This document shows, in pieces, positions 1-6,857 of a DNA stretch of 17,220 nt; within the stretch, counting starts at the first letter, position 1; every line of letters begins with the position of its first letter. The DNA is from Bacteroidales bacterium UBA2295 (GTDB lineage: Bacteria; Bacteroidota; Bacteroidia; Bacteroidales; Tenuifilaceae): positions 1-17,220 of the forward strand of contig DDWD01000025.1 of NCBI GenBank assembly GCA_002345825.1, in the 5' to 3' direction. The translations under genes were made by a program, and so were the position numbers. The notes beneath the pieces were generated by a model. The model was not told where the DNA came from and did not search any database. It saw only the letters and a list, made by a program, of their open reading frames with translations.

Positions 1-318
1 GCTGTAGATAATTAAGTTGCTTAAACCAGCATTTATTGCACCTGTCCTGTTAAGTATACCAAATGCCCCTCCAACCAAAAGGCAAAAGCCAATAATTTGA
101 GCTGCGCTCACAAAACCTTTAATGGGTGCAGTAAGAAAATCGAAAATACCCTGTGGGTTCGGCTCTACCCTATGGTAGCTTTCAGGAATAACGACTTCGC
201 GTCCATTCTGCTCTTTGTAATCATACTCACCTGCAGGAATAATCCATGTAAGTGCAATAAACAGAACCATTATGGAAAGGATAATTGTGATGGCGTGGGG
301 AAACTTCATTTGCTTCAT
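1..318 (-). CDS. YfcC/DcuC-family transporter, N-terminal part (cut by window edge)
   Basis: This is the first 106 codons of an inner-membrane carrier that runs off the left edge. It starts at an ATG at 318 (MKQMKFPHAITI) and stays open to base 1. A first hydrophobic helix at about residues 8-25 ends in WIIPAGEYDY. A periplasmic-looking stretch follows, then a second helix (IIGFCLLVGGAFGILNRTGA). The same layout, with WFIPAGKY and a GGAFWIMN counterpart, occurs in the transporter at 4636-6255, so the two are paralogues. The family (DcuC/YfcC type) includes C4-dicarboxylate carriers and putative basic amino acid carriers; the substrate is not proven. It starts 5 nt after the stop of the secreted cyanophycinase, so the two are very likely co-transcribed. 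From context I infer uptake of arginine or beta-Asp-Arg. A second in-frame ATG at 309 is a possible alternative start. Confidence 0.85.
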   Translation of the reverse strand, partial: MKQMKFPHAITIILSIMVLFIALTWIIPAGEYDYKEQNGREVVIPESYHRVEPNPQGIFDFLTAPIKGFVSAAQIIGFCLLVGGAFGILNRTGAINAGLSNLIIYS

Positions 319-323
319 ATCTT

Positions 324-2348
324 TTAATTTACAACTACTCTTTTGGTTACCACCCTATTATTGAGGGCATAGGCTTCAACCAAATAAATTCCTTTAGGAA
401 AATTAAGTCTACTAACATCAATTGACAATTCTTTATCGTTAAGCACCCGGGAATAAACCCTGACGCCAATCATATTATAAACTCTTACTCCAACAAGCTT
501 TACACTAGAGCTTATATTTAACTTATCCGAGGTGGGATTTGGAAACATTTTGATACTTGGCATTTCCAATTCCTCATCAATGCCGGTTGCCGACGATTCA
601 AAATCGGCCAGTATATACTCCTGCCCCTCATGCAAAAATGAGAGGTACATAAAATCAAAGGCTGCCTTTGTATCTGGGTTACCCGTTCCGCTGTATGTTT
701 GCGACACCAGTTCTCCTTTTGTATTATGCAATGTTTGAACAAATACGGGTGATGTACCAAAGGCGGTAAACCCAGCCTTATTGTCGCTTCCTTTGAACAG
801 AATGTAGTTGTCGTCATTCAACCAAATACCATTCTTTACACCTTGGCTAACCATTGCGTAGGGAATAGCAGCATTTGTTCCATGCCAGTATGTTGTTACA
901 GCTCCACTTTGGGGCCGCTCAAATGTTTTTGGAATAATGGTTGCCGTTTTTATAAGTCCAAATCCATTGCTTACGGCTAAATTAGCATCAGCACTAATGT
1001 AATTCCCCACTACTACTTGGCCACAGATACGCGCGTTGTCGCCAATAAATGCAAGGTATATGGCTCTGCTTTCAAGGGCTTCCTTAAGCGCATTTGCTGC
1101 AGCACCTCCCGAATTGTAAAAAAGGGTGATAAGGTTGTAGGTATTATTGCCAACAAAAAGAAATTTTTGGGCAGAGCGAATAAGGCTGGCCAGCTCCGAG
1201 CTATTTGAGGTTTCACCTGTAGCTTCATATATATGAACATGGGATGCCCCATATTCATTTAGCTTGGCTTTATATTCTAGAGCAAGGCTTTGATCTGCTC
1301 CAGTAAAAATAATGGTGTTATCCTCTGAGCTACCCTCAGCAGTAAATTTCTCAAGCAAACTTTCGTTGGTTGTATTCAGCTTATCGCCTCCGCTGATATA
1401 AATTTTCGAGGGAGTGGTTTCAATTGTGCTACTAGGCTCAACAGCAGAGCCAAACGTATCAACCTCAAAGGTATTTAGGTTAATACTCCTTCTGTGTGAA
1501 AGATGCGTAATCTCAAGAGAATCTATGGCCAATGCAGCGCTTGTAGAATAATCAATACCGTTACGCTCCCTTATTATGCTTACAGTTCCGGCCCCATATG
1601 CTGTAGCCTCTCCTTCGGGACTAATTGCTAGGGCGGTAATCTCATCAACCCCAATGCCTACCAAACTTTCGTTCTTGTTCTTTTTCCAGTGAGCCATAAA
1701 AGCCGCTAATCGCCCTAAACGCCCACGGTTGGTGTAATGCGAATCATAAACAAAGCCGGGCATCATTCTCAAAAAATCATCACGCAGGGTAATTGTGATC
1801 AGATTTGTATTCTTAACCGCACCATTTGAATAGCACTCGCCATGCTCAGCAACAAAGGTTGTTCCCGACAAAATAGCTAGTCCAGCGGATGTCCCACATA
1901 AAACCCCACCGCTATTGAACTTGTTGTGGATAACATCTTCCATTAATCGTCCCTTCCACTGATTGTAATACTCCCATTGATCGCCTCCCCTAAAGTAGAA
2001 CAAATCGTAACCACTTATTTCATCCATTAAAGAAGCGTTGTTTGCACCAACACTATTGACCACAAAACTCTTTACCTCAGAAGCGCCGCAGTATGTTTTA
2101 AAATAATTTTCGAAGGCTGATGAAGTAGTCGTTGCGTAATGTATAATTGCCACCTTTTTATTGGCACTTTGGTCAACAGCCCAGCAAAAAGCTTCGTAAT
2201 TCCACGATGTGGTAGAGGTAATATTCTCACTGCCGCCACCAATAATAAGTAGGCTTCCTTTGTTATCAGAGGCAGAAAGATTGATTTCGTAAACTGAAAA
2301 TAGAGCAAGTAGACACATCAATCTCGTTGGTAAAAAATCTCTCATCAT
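324..2348 (-). CDS. Secreted two-domain cyanophycinase-like peptidase (S51) with T9SS C-terminal sorting domain
   Basis: This 674-residue protein probably releases beta-Asp-Arg dipeptides from cyanophycin outside the cell. Residues 1-27 look like a signal peptide with a likely cut at SAS/D28. Residues 30-270 form an S51 cyanophycinase domain: GGGS near 37-40, GGDQ at 121-124, nucleophile Ser154 in GTSAG, DSHYTNRGRLGR at 202-213 and Glu236 in GVDE. In known cyanophycinases the Gln, the Asp-x-His and the three Arg bind substrate or act in catalysis; here the Gln before the His is Ser203. Residues 314-450 look like a second S51-like fold that has lost the nucleophile (GDNAR at 436-440, Asn438 in place of Ser). 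Residues 598-674 resemble a type A T9SS sorting domain: FPNPTSDKLNI near 602, GIYLVEAY, and a basic ending KRVVVN. Cyanophycinases are usually about 270-300 residues, so the extra length is the second domain plus the sorting domain. It is divergent from iadA and overlaps no neighbour. Confidence 0.88.
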   Translation of the reverse strand: MMRDFLPTRLMCLLALFSVYEINLSASDNKGSLLIIGGGSENITSTTSWNYEAFCWAVDQSANKKVAIIHYATTTSSAFENYFKTYCGASEVKSFVVNSVGANNASLMDEISGYDLFYFRGGDQWEYYNQWKGRLMEDVIHNKFNSGGVLCGTSAGLAILSGTTFVAEHGECYSNGAVKNTNLITITLRDDFLRMMPGFVYDSHYTNRGRLGRLAAFMAHWKKNKNESLVGIGVDEITALAISPEGEATAYGAGTVSIIRERNGIDYSTSAALAIDSLEITHLSHRRSINLNTFEVDTFGSAVEPSSTIETTPSKIYISGGDKLNTTNESLLEKFTAEGSSEDNTIIFTGADQSLALEYKAKLNEYGASHVHIYEATGETSNSSELASLIRSAQKFLFVGNNTYNLITLFYNSGGAAANALKEALESRAIYLAFIGDNARICGQVVVGNYISADANLAVSNGFGLIKTATIIPKTFERPQSGAVTTYWHGTNAAIPYAMVSQGVKNGIWLNDDNYILFKGSDNKAGFTAFGTSPVFVQTLHNTKGELVSQTYSGTGNPDTKAAFDFMYLSFLHEGQEYILADFESSATGIDEELEMPSIKMFPNPTSDKLNISSSVKLVGVRVYNMIGVRVYSRVLNDKELSIDVSRLNFPKGIYLVEAYALNNRVVTKRVVVN

Positions 2349-2524
2349 TATAATGTTTATATTTAGTACGCATTAAAGTCTGCTTGCCCTTACTCCCATA
2401 GATAAAATCGTTAGTAGGATCGTAAAAAAGCGTACATCTTTTTAAGGGCAACTGGTGTATATCTCGTATTGCTTATTGTTTAGTTGATAATACTCGAAGG
2501 TGGTCACCTAATAATCCGTAAAAG
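2349..2524. promoter_or_regulatory. Divergent intergenic region between the two cyanophycin-use transcription units
   Basis: These 176 bases separate the start of the secreted cyanophycinase gene (minus) from iadA (plus), so the promoters of both units should lie here. I see no convincing TAnnTTTG/TTTG pair on either strand. A short inverted repeat, AGGTG-gt-CACCT at 2498-2509, lies 15 bases before the iadA ATG and could be an operator, but five-base arms are too short to be confident. No ArgR-like box was recognised. Confidence 0.4.
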
Positions 2525-3691
2525 ATGAGCATAACCATAATAAAAGACGTAGAGCTATATAGCCCCCATAAAATGGGGAAGTGCGATATCCTAATTGCTG
2601 GATCAGAGGTTGCGCAGATCTCAAAGAACATCGATGTTCCCTCAAGTTGGAAAAGTCATATAATTGAAGCCTCAGGGCTAATCGCCATCCCGGGGCTAAT
2701 CGATTCGCATGTGCACATTGCCGGTGCCGGTGGTGAGGGAGGCCCCGCAACACGAACACCCGAAATGCAGCTTAGCCAAATGCTAACAGCCGGAGTAACA
2801 ACTGTGGTAGGCTGTTTAGGAACCGATGGGATGACAAGAAACCTAGAATCGGTTCTAATGAAGGTTAAAGCGCTAAGAACTGAAGGGGTTAGCGCATGGA
2901 TGTACACTGGAGCATATCAAGTACCTACGCCCACTATCCTTGGTGACGTAGGGAAAGACTTGGCTTTAATTGAAGAGATCATTGGAACTGGAGAGATCGC
3001 ACTTTCCGATCATCGTTCCTCGGGATTCAATTTAAACGATTTAATCCACCTAGTAGCCCATACCCGAGTTGGTGCTATGCTAGGAGGAAAAGCGGGGATA
3101 GTTAACATTCATATGGGCGATGCTCAAAATCCATTTAAACCCCTTTACGATATTGTTGAGCATAGTGAGCTTAAGCTCAAGCAATTCCTCCCAACCCATT
3201 GTAATAGAAATAGCTACATTTTTGAGGATGCTAAAGAATACGGAAAATCGAGTTATGTTGATCTGACAACAAGCTCTTACCCCGTATTTGCTGAGTTCGA
3301 GATCAAGCCATCTGTTGCTATCGTTGAACTGCTGAAAGCGGGTGTCCCCATAAATCATATTACCATGAGTAGCGATGCCTGTGGGTCATTACCTCATTTC
3401 GATGAGAATGGTAATCTGGTTAAACTAGAAACAGGATCAATGAAAACCCTTTACAACGAGCTAGTAGATGCAGTTGTTAACGAGGGGCTTGATCTTGAGA
3501 CAGTCCTACAAACTGTAACGAGCAATGTAGCCAACATCCTAAAACTTAAGCGCAAAGGAGGAGTTACTCAGGACAAGGACGCAGATATTGTGCTTGTCAA
3601 CAAAGATTTTGGTATTGAGTATGTATTGGTTATGGGAAAAATAATGGTAGTTAAGGGGGAGATCCTTAAAAAGGGCACATACGAAAAATAG
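2525..3691 (+). CDS. iadA: Isoaspartyl (beta-aspartyl) dipeptidase, amidohydrolase superfamily
   Basis: This 388-residue cytoplasmic metallopeptidase (no signal peptide) cleaves beta-Asp-X dipeptides; next to cyanophycinases the natural substrate is probably beta-Asp-Arg. It matches E. coli IadA, as I recall that sequence, along its full length. Visible features: metal ligands His62 and His64 (DSHVH), Glu71 in GGEGGPATRTPE, Thr100 in GCLGTD, Tyr131 in TGAYQV, SDHRSS at 161-166, His196 in IHMGD, His225 and Arg228 in PTHCNRN, and catalytic Asp284 in SSDACGS. At the position of the bridging carboxylated lysine of E. coli IadA (Lys162) this protein has Glu157 (GEIALSDHR). The start ATG at 2525 gives the usual N-terminus. 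The gene is first in an operon with a lipoprotein cyanophycinase 57 nt downstream and a transporter beyond. It completes polymer breakdown to free Asp and Arg. Confidence 0.95.
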   Translation: MSITIIKDVELYSPHKMGKCDILIAGSEVAQISKNIDVPSSWKSHIIEASGLIAIPGLIDSHVHIAGAGGEGGPATRTPEMQLSQMLTAGVTTVVGCLGTDGMTRNLESVLMKVKALRTEGVSAWMYTGAYQVPTPTILGDVGKDLALIEEIIGTGEIALSDHRSSGFNLNDLIHLVAHTRVGAMLGGKAGIVNIHMGDAQNPFKPLYDIVEHSELKLKQFLPTHCNRNSYIFEDAKEYGKSSYVDLTTSSYPVFAEFEIKPSVAIVELLKAGVPINHITMSSDACGSLPHFDENGNLVKLETGSMKTLYNELVDAVVNEGLDLETVLQTVTSNVANILKLKRKGGVTQDKDADIVLVNKDFGIEYVLVMGKIMVVKGEILKKGTYEK

Positions 3692-3748
3692 CTCCCTCGT
3701 CACTAAGCTTATAATTACCAAATTTTTTAAACTGATAAAAATTGAATT

Positions 3749-4609
3749 ATGACAAGATTAATTATAGCAGCTATTGTTGCAACATTAGCAGTTACCGCCT
3801 GCTCTTTTCAAGAAGAGAAAAATGAGGATAAACAAAAGAGTAAGGGTGCTTTATTCATTATTGGAGGGGGAAGCCGACCAGCCAGTATGGTATCCCGATT
3901 GGTGGATGAGGCAAAACTCCGTGAGGGTGGATACGCTGTGGTTCTCCCAATGTCAAGTGGTAGCCCCGATTCAGCCATCATATGGTCATCTGAGCAGTTC
4001 ATCAATCAAGGGCTTAGCAACATCGTAGGATTCAACTTCACAAACGATACACCACCAAATCAAAACTGGATTGACTCCTTAAAAAACGCATCGCTAATAT
4101 ACATTAGTGGAGGCAACCAGAGCAGATTTATGGAAATTGTGAAAGACTCACCGATTTTCGATGCAATACACTATGCCTACAATGAAGGGGCAATTATAGC
4201 GGGCACCAGCGCTGGGGCAGCAGTAATGAGCCAACTAATGATAACTGGTAACGAGCTAAGATACCCAGAGTACCGATCGACATTCCCTGTTATCGAATCG
4301 GAAAACCTTGAGCTCTCGGAAGGTTTAGGTCTGATTACTAACGCCATAATTGATCAGCATTTTGTTTGGCGGAGTAGACACAATCGATTACTAACGGCTG
4401 TTCTTGAGTACCCAGAGTATGCTTGTATTGGCATCGACGAGTCAACAGCAATACTTGTGCGAGGTAATAATGTCGAGGTTGTGGGAGAATCACAGGTTCT
4501 GGTATACAGAAATCCAAAAAGAAGTAAGCGAATTGCAAATAATAAGTTGGGTGGGCAAAACATAATTTTGGATATTTACCTTCCTGGAGATACATTTGCA
4601 ATTCAATAG
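3749..4609 (+). CDS. cphB: Cyanophycinase (S51), predicted lipoprotein
   Basis: This 286-residue S51 serine peptidase has a complete cyanophycinase active site: GGNQ at 121-124, nucleophile Ser154 in AGTSAGAA, DQHFVWRSRHNRL at 202-214 with His204 and Arg208, Arg210 and Arg213, and Glu231 in GIDESTA. The family cuts cyanophycin from its C-terminus into beta-Asp-Arg. The DQHxxxRxRxxR block argues against the related alpha-aspartyl dipeptidase PepE. Residues 1-17 form a short hydrophobic signal followed by a lipobox (VTAC, Cys18), so the protein should be anchored by lipid. After the cysteine comes SFQEEKNEDK, an acid-rich stretch that could be a Bacteroidota surface-export signal; that is inference. 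Its place between iadA and a transporter gene, 26 nt before the latter's ATG, supports a shared operon. Confidence 0.93.
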   Translation: MTRLIIAAIVATLAVTACSFQEEKNEDKQKSKGALFIIGGGSRPASMVSRLVDEAKLREGGYAVVLPMSSGSPDSAIIWSSEQFINQGLSNIVGFNFTNDTPPNQNWIDSLKNASLIYISGGNQSRFMEIVKDSPIFDAIHYAYNEGAIIAGTSAGAAVMSQLMITGNELRYPEYRSTFPVIESENLELSEGLGLITNAIIDQHFVWRSRHNRLLTAVLEYPEYACIGIDESTAILVRGNNVEVVGESQVLVYRNPKRSKRIANNKLGGQNIILDIYLPGDTFAIQ

Positions 4610-4635
4610 CTAACCTCAACCAATTGCTTAATACA

Positions 4636-6255
4636 ATGCTTAAGAAAGTACCCCACACCTACGTTATCGTTTTTGCCATTATTGTTATTGCAGCTGTTCT
4701 CACGTGGTTTATCCCCGCAGGGAAATACATTGAGGTTGAACGTGAAGTGAATGGAGAAATACAGAAGGAGATGGTTTTCCATTATCATCAAAACCTCCCC
4801 GACGAGCACCAAGCCCAGTTTGAGCCAAAAACCCAAACATGGCAAGTATTCTCAGCACTATTCAAAGGATTTGTTAAGCAAAGCAATATCATCATTTTTA
4901 TTCTGATGATTGGGGGTGCATTCTGGATTATGAACCAGAGCAAGGCCATTGACATTGGCATTATGGCTTTTCTGAAATTCACAAAAAAGCTGGAACACAA
5001 CCGGTTGGTTCGCTCACTGGGAGTCGATAACATTATAATAGTGCTGGTGATGCTTATGTTTAGCATATTTGGGGCAATTTTTGGAATGAGCGAGGAGACC
5101 ATTGCCTTTGCCATTATACTTGTTCCGCTGGCCATATCAATGGGTTACGACTCCATAATCGGAGTTTGTATGGTTTATATTGCTGCCCATCTGGGTTTTG
5201 CCGGAGCAATCCTTAACCCATTTACCATTGGTATTGCGCAGGGGTTAGCCGACATCCCTTTGTTTTCAGGGATCGAGTATCGTTTTTTTAGCTGGATAAT
5301 TATAAATGTTGTGGGCATAATCATTGTGCTACGTTATGCGCACAAGATCAGGAAAAACCCCAAGCTATCCCCTGTGTATACAGAAGATGAATACTGGAGA
5401 AAAAGGGAGGAGCATGATACCGAAACCATCACCTATTACACACCCCGAATTGCCTGGTTTGTTTATGGAGCCATACTGGTGGCGCTCACTATTTTCTCGG
5501 TACTATACCCAACAACAACCCTAAGCGTTGGGAACTCATCCACATCGCTGGTAATAATTCCCATTGTATCGGTCATATTTGCCATTTTGGGCTATCTCTC
5601 GTTACGCAAATCGGTTCATTTCTTTATCCTTCTGCTGCTAGCCTACACCATTATCTTCCTTATTGTGGGAGTAATGGGTTACGGCTGGTACGTGATGGAG
5701 ATTGCCACCCTGTTTTTGGCCATGGGTATTTCAAGCGGTTTGGCCATTAACAAATCGGCCGACGATATAGCCAAACTTTTCCTCGAGGGGGTAAAGGATA
5801 TTCTTTCGGCAGCCGTAATTGTTGGCCTTGCTGGTGGAATAATTGTAGTACTTGAGGATGGCGGTATTATCGATTCCATTCTTTACGGCCTATCCAAGGC
5901 AATGGGTAATTTTGGCAACGTGGCCTCGGTGGGCGTTATGTACGTTATCCAAACCATCATCAACGTGGTAATCCCTTCAGGATCGGCAAAGGCGGCCATC
6001 ACCATGCCCATTATGGCGCCGTTTAGCGATTTAATTGGCATATCGAGGCAAGCCACCGTTATGGCTTTTCAGTTTGGCGATGGATTCACCAATATGATTA
6101 CCCCTACGTCGGGCGTACTTATTGCCGTACTAGGAGTAGCGCGCATACCATACCACAAATGGGTTAAATGGGTTTGGCCGCTAATTCTCACCGTAATTAT
6201 CCTCGGGTTTTTGCTGCTTATCCCAACGGTTACAATGGAGTTAAATGGGTTTTAG
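4636..6255 (+). CDS. YfcC/DcuC-family inner-membrane transporter
   Basis: This is a 539-residue polytopic membrane protein. I prefer the ATG at 4636 (MLKKVPHTYV) over an in-frame TTG at 4624, since the family begins with a short basic segment before helix 1. Roughly a dozen hydrophobic segments are visible. Family-like motifs include WFIPAGKY near 25-32, a GMSEETIAFAI segment in the first half, and a C-terminal block with PSGSAKAAITMP, FGDGFTNMITPTSG and a closing KWVWPLI helix. It is paralogous to the truncated transporter at 1-318. Proteins of this family are annotated as C4-dicarboxylate or basic amino acid carriers, and substrate cannot be read from sequence. Being third in an operon with iadA and cyanophycinase, it is the best candidate for moving beta-Asp-Arg dipeptide (or Arg/Asp) across the inner membrane. 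A strong terminator follows. Confidence 0.9.
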   Translation: MLKKVPHTYVIVFAIIVIAAVLTWFIPAGKYIEVEREVNGEIQKEMVFHYHQNLPDEHQAQFEPKTQTWQVFSALFKGFVKQSNIIIFILMIGGAFWIMNQSKAIDIGIMAFLKFTKKLEHNRLVRSLGVDNIIIVLVMLMFSIFGAIFGMSEETIAFAIILVPLAISMGYDSIIGVCMVYIAAHLGFAGAILNPFTIGIAQGLADIPLFSGIEYRFFSWIIINVVGIIIVLRYAHKIRKNPKLSPVYTEDEYWRKREEHDTETITYYTPRIAWFVYGAILVALTIFSVLYPTTTLSVGNSSTSLVIIPIVSVIFAILGYLSLRKSVHFFILLLLAYTIIFLIVGVMGYGWYVMEIATLFLAMGISSGLAINKSADDIAKLFLEGVKDILSAAVIVGLAGGIIVVLEDGGIIDSILYGLSKAMGNFGNVASVGVMYVIQTIINVVIPSGSAKAAITMPIMAPFSDLIGISRQATVMAFQFGDGFTNMITPTSGVLIAVLGVARIPYHKWVKWVWPLILTVIILGFLLLIPTVTMELNGF

Positions 6256-6279
6256 CAACTGATTATTACATTGAAAAAC

Positions 6280-6308
6280 GCTCAAGAAAATTGCTTGGGC
6301 ATTTTTTT
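6280..6308 (+). terminator. Rho-independent terminator of the iadA-cyanophycinase-transporter operon
   Basis: GCTCAAG at 6280-6286 pairs with CTTGGGC at 6294-6300 (one G-T pair), with a 7-base loop. A run of seven T follows at 6302-6308. It lies 25 bases after the transporter stop codon, the expected position for the operon end. Confidence 0.85.
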
Positions 6309-6329
6309 ATATCTTATTTACGGAGACAT

Positions 6330-6605
6330 ACTTAGGTTTACGATTAGCAATCATAATAAAGTCACAATCATCATATCCGCAAAACAAAACCATCGTCGTT
6401 TAGGGACGGAGAACAACACAACAAGAAAACCATTAATAACCCCGTCCTTTTAAGGTGGGACAAAGCAAATAAAACCCTTAATAACCCCATCCTCTAGATC
6501 GAAGGGCAATACAACGATAAAGCCATCAATAACCCCGTCCTTTAGGGCGGGGATAAAGCAACCACAACACAAAGGGCTTTAACCCTGACAAAACCACGCA
6601 ACACC
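6330..6605 (+). repeat. Direct-repeat copy A: decayed hairpin repeats and a solo left end of the RAYT element
   Basis: This stretch has no gene. It matches 6676-6857 at both ends: ATTAGCAATCA followed by an A-rich part, then hairpin units, then CACAACACAAAGGGCTTT and GACAAAACC with CACC near the end. It holds four units related to CCCCGTCCTTTAGGGCGGGG, starting near 6391, 6440, 6485 and 6533 (spacing 49, 45 and 48). The unit at 6533-6552 is intact and the others have lost pairing. Unlike copy B it is not followed by a transposase gene, so it looks like a solo end or remnant. Confidence 0.75.
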
Positions 6606-6675
6606 CTAACGAACAGAGATTAATCCTCACGCACTAATTCACATTGCATAAATCTATTTTTTTTTCCATAGATTT
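6606..6675. other. Short spacer with an A+T-rich inverted repeat
   Basis: The 70 bases between repeat copies A and B hold no gene. TAAATCTAT at 6649-6657 is exactly repeated in inverted form as ATAGATTTA at 6668-6676, around a T-rich loop. It is weak as a hairpin and its role is unknown. Confidence 0.4.
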
Positions 6676-6857
6676 ACTTAACTTTATAATTAGCAATCAG
6701 AGTCAATACAAAATCATCGCATCCACAAAACTAAAATAACCCCGTCGTTTAGGGCGAAAGACAACAAAACAAAAACCATTAGTAACCCCGTCCTTCAGGG
6801 CGGGGACAGAGTAGCCACAACACAAAGGGCTTTAGCCCTGACAAAACCCGCATCACC
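6676..6857 (+). repeat. Direct-repeat copy B, leading into the RAYT transposase gene
   Basis: This is the second copy of the segment at 6330-6605, with two hairpin units in place of four (6740 and 6786, 46 bases apart). The second unit, CCCCGTCCTTCAGGGCGGGG at 6786-6805, is the intact left inverted repeat of the transposase element. A second small hairpin, GGGCTTTAGCCC, sits at 6827-6838. The ATG of the transposase begins immediately after, at 6858. Confidence 0.75.

Noticed and set aside
518..817. Open frames inside the secreted cyanophycinase gene on either strand
   Set aside because: The 674-residue frame has clear domains across this stretch, so the others are shadows.
2349..2524. ArgR-type operator expected before an arginine-related operon
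   Set aside because: No TNTGAAT-type box pair is visible; only a five-base inverted repeat at 2498-2509.
3080..3358. Open frame on the minus strand inside iadA
   Set aside because: It lies opposite a strongly conserved IadA frame and shows no family motif; it is a shadow.
3749..4609. Alternative call as alpha-aspartyl dipeptidase PepE
   Set aside because: PepE is a shorter cytoplasmic protein. This one has a lipobox and the GGNQ and DQHxxxRxRxxR blocks characteristic of cyanophycinase.
4338..5135. Minus-strand frames opposite the cyanophycinase and transporter genes
   Set aside because: They are antisense to strongly supported coding sequence and carry no recognisable motif.
1..6255. Cyanophycin synthetase (CphA) as partner of the cyanophycinases
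   Set aside because: No ATP-grasp/Mur-ligase-like large frame is present in the window. It could lie elsewhere, but nothing supports production here.
6271..6453. Possible 60-residue gene after the transporter operon
   Set aside because: It would begin at a TTG just before the terminator hairpin and read through it into the repeat array; no conserved features.
6391..6560. Repeats spaced at about 46 bases that look like a CRISPR array
   Set aside because: Units are degenerate, internally palindromic, of G+C-rich hairpin form, and the spacers are themselves similar A-rich sequence. No cas genes lie nearby. They match REP-type hairpins linked to the RAYT gene.
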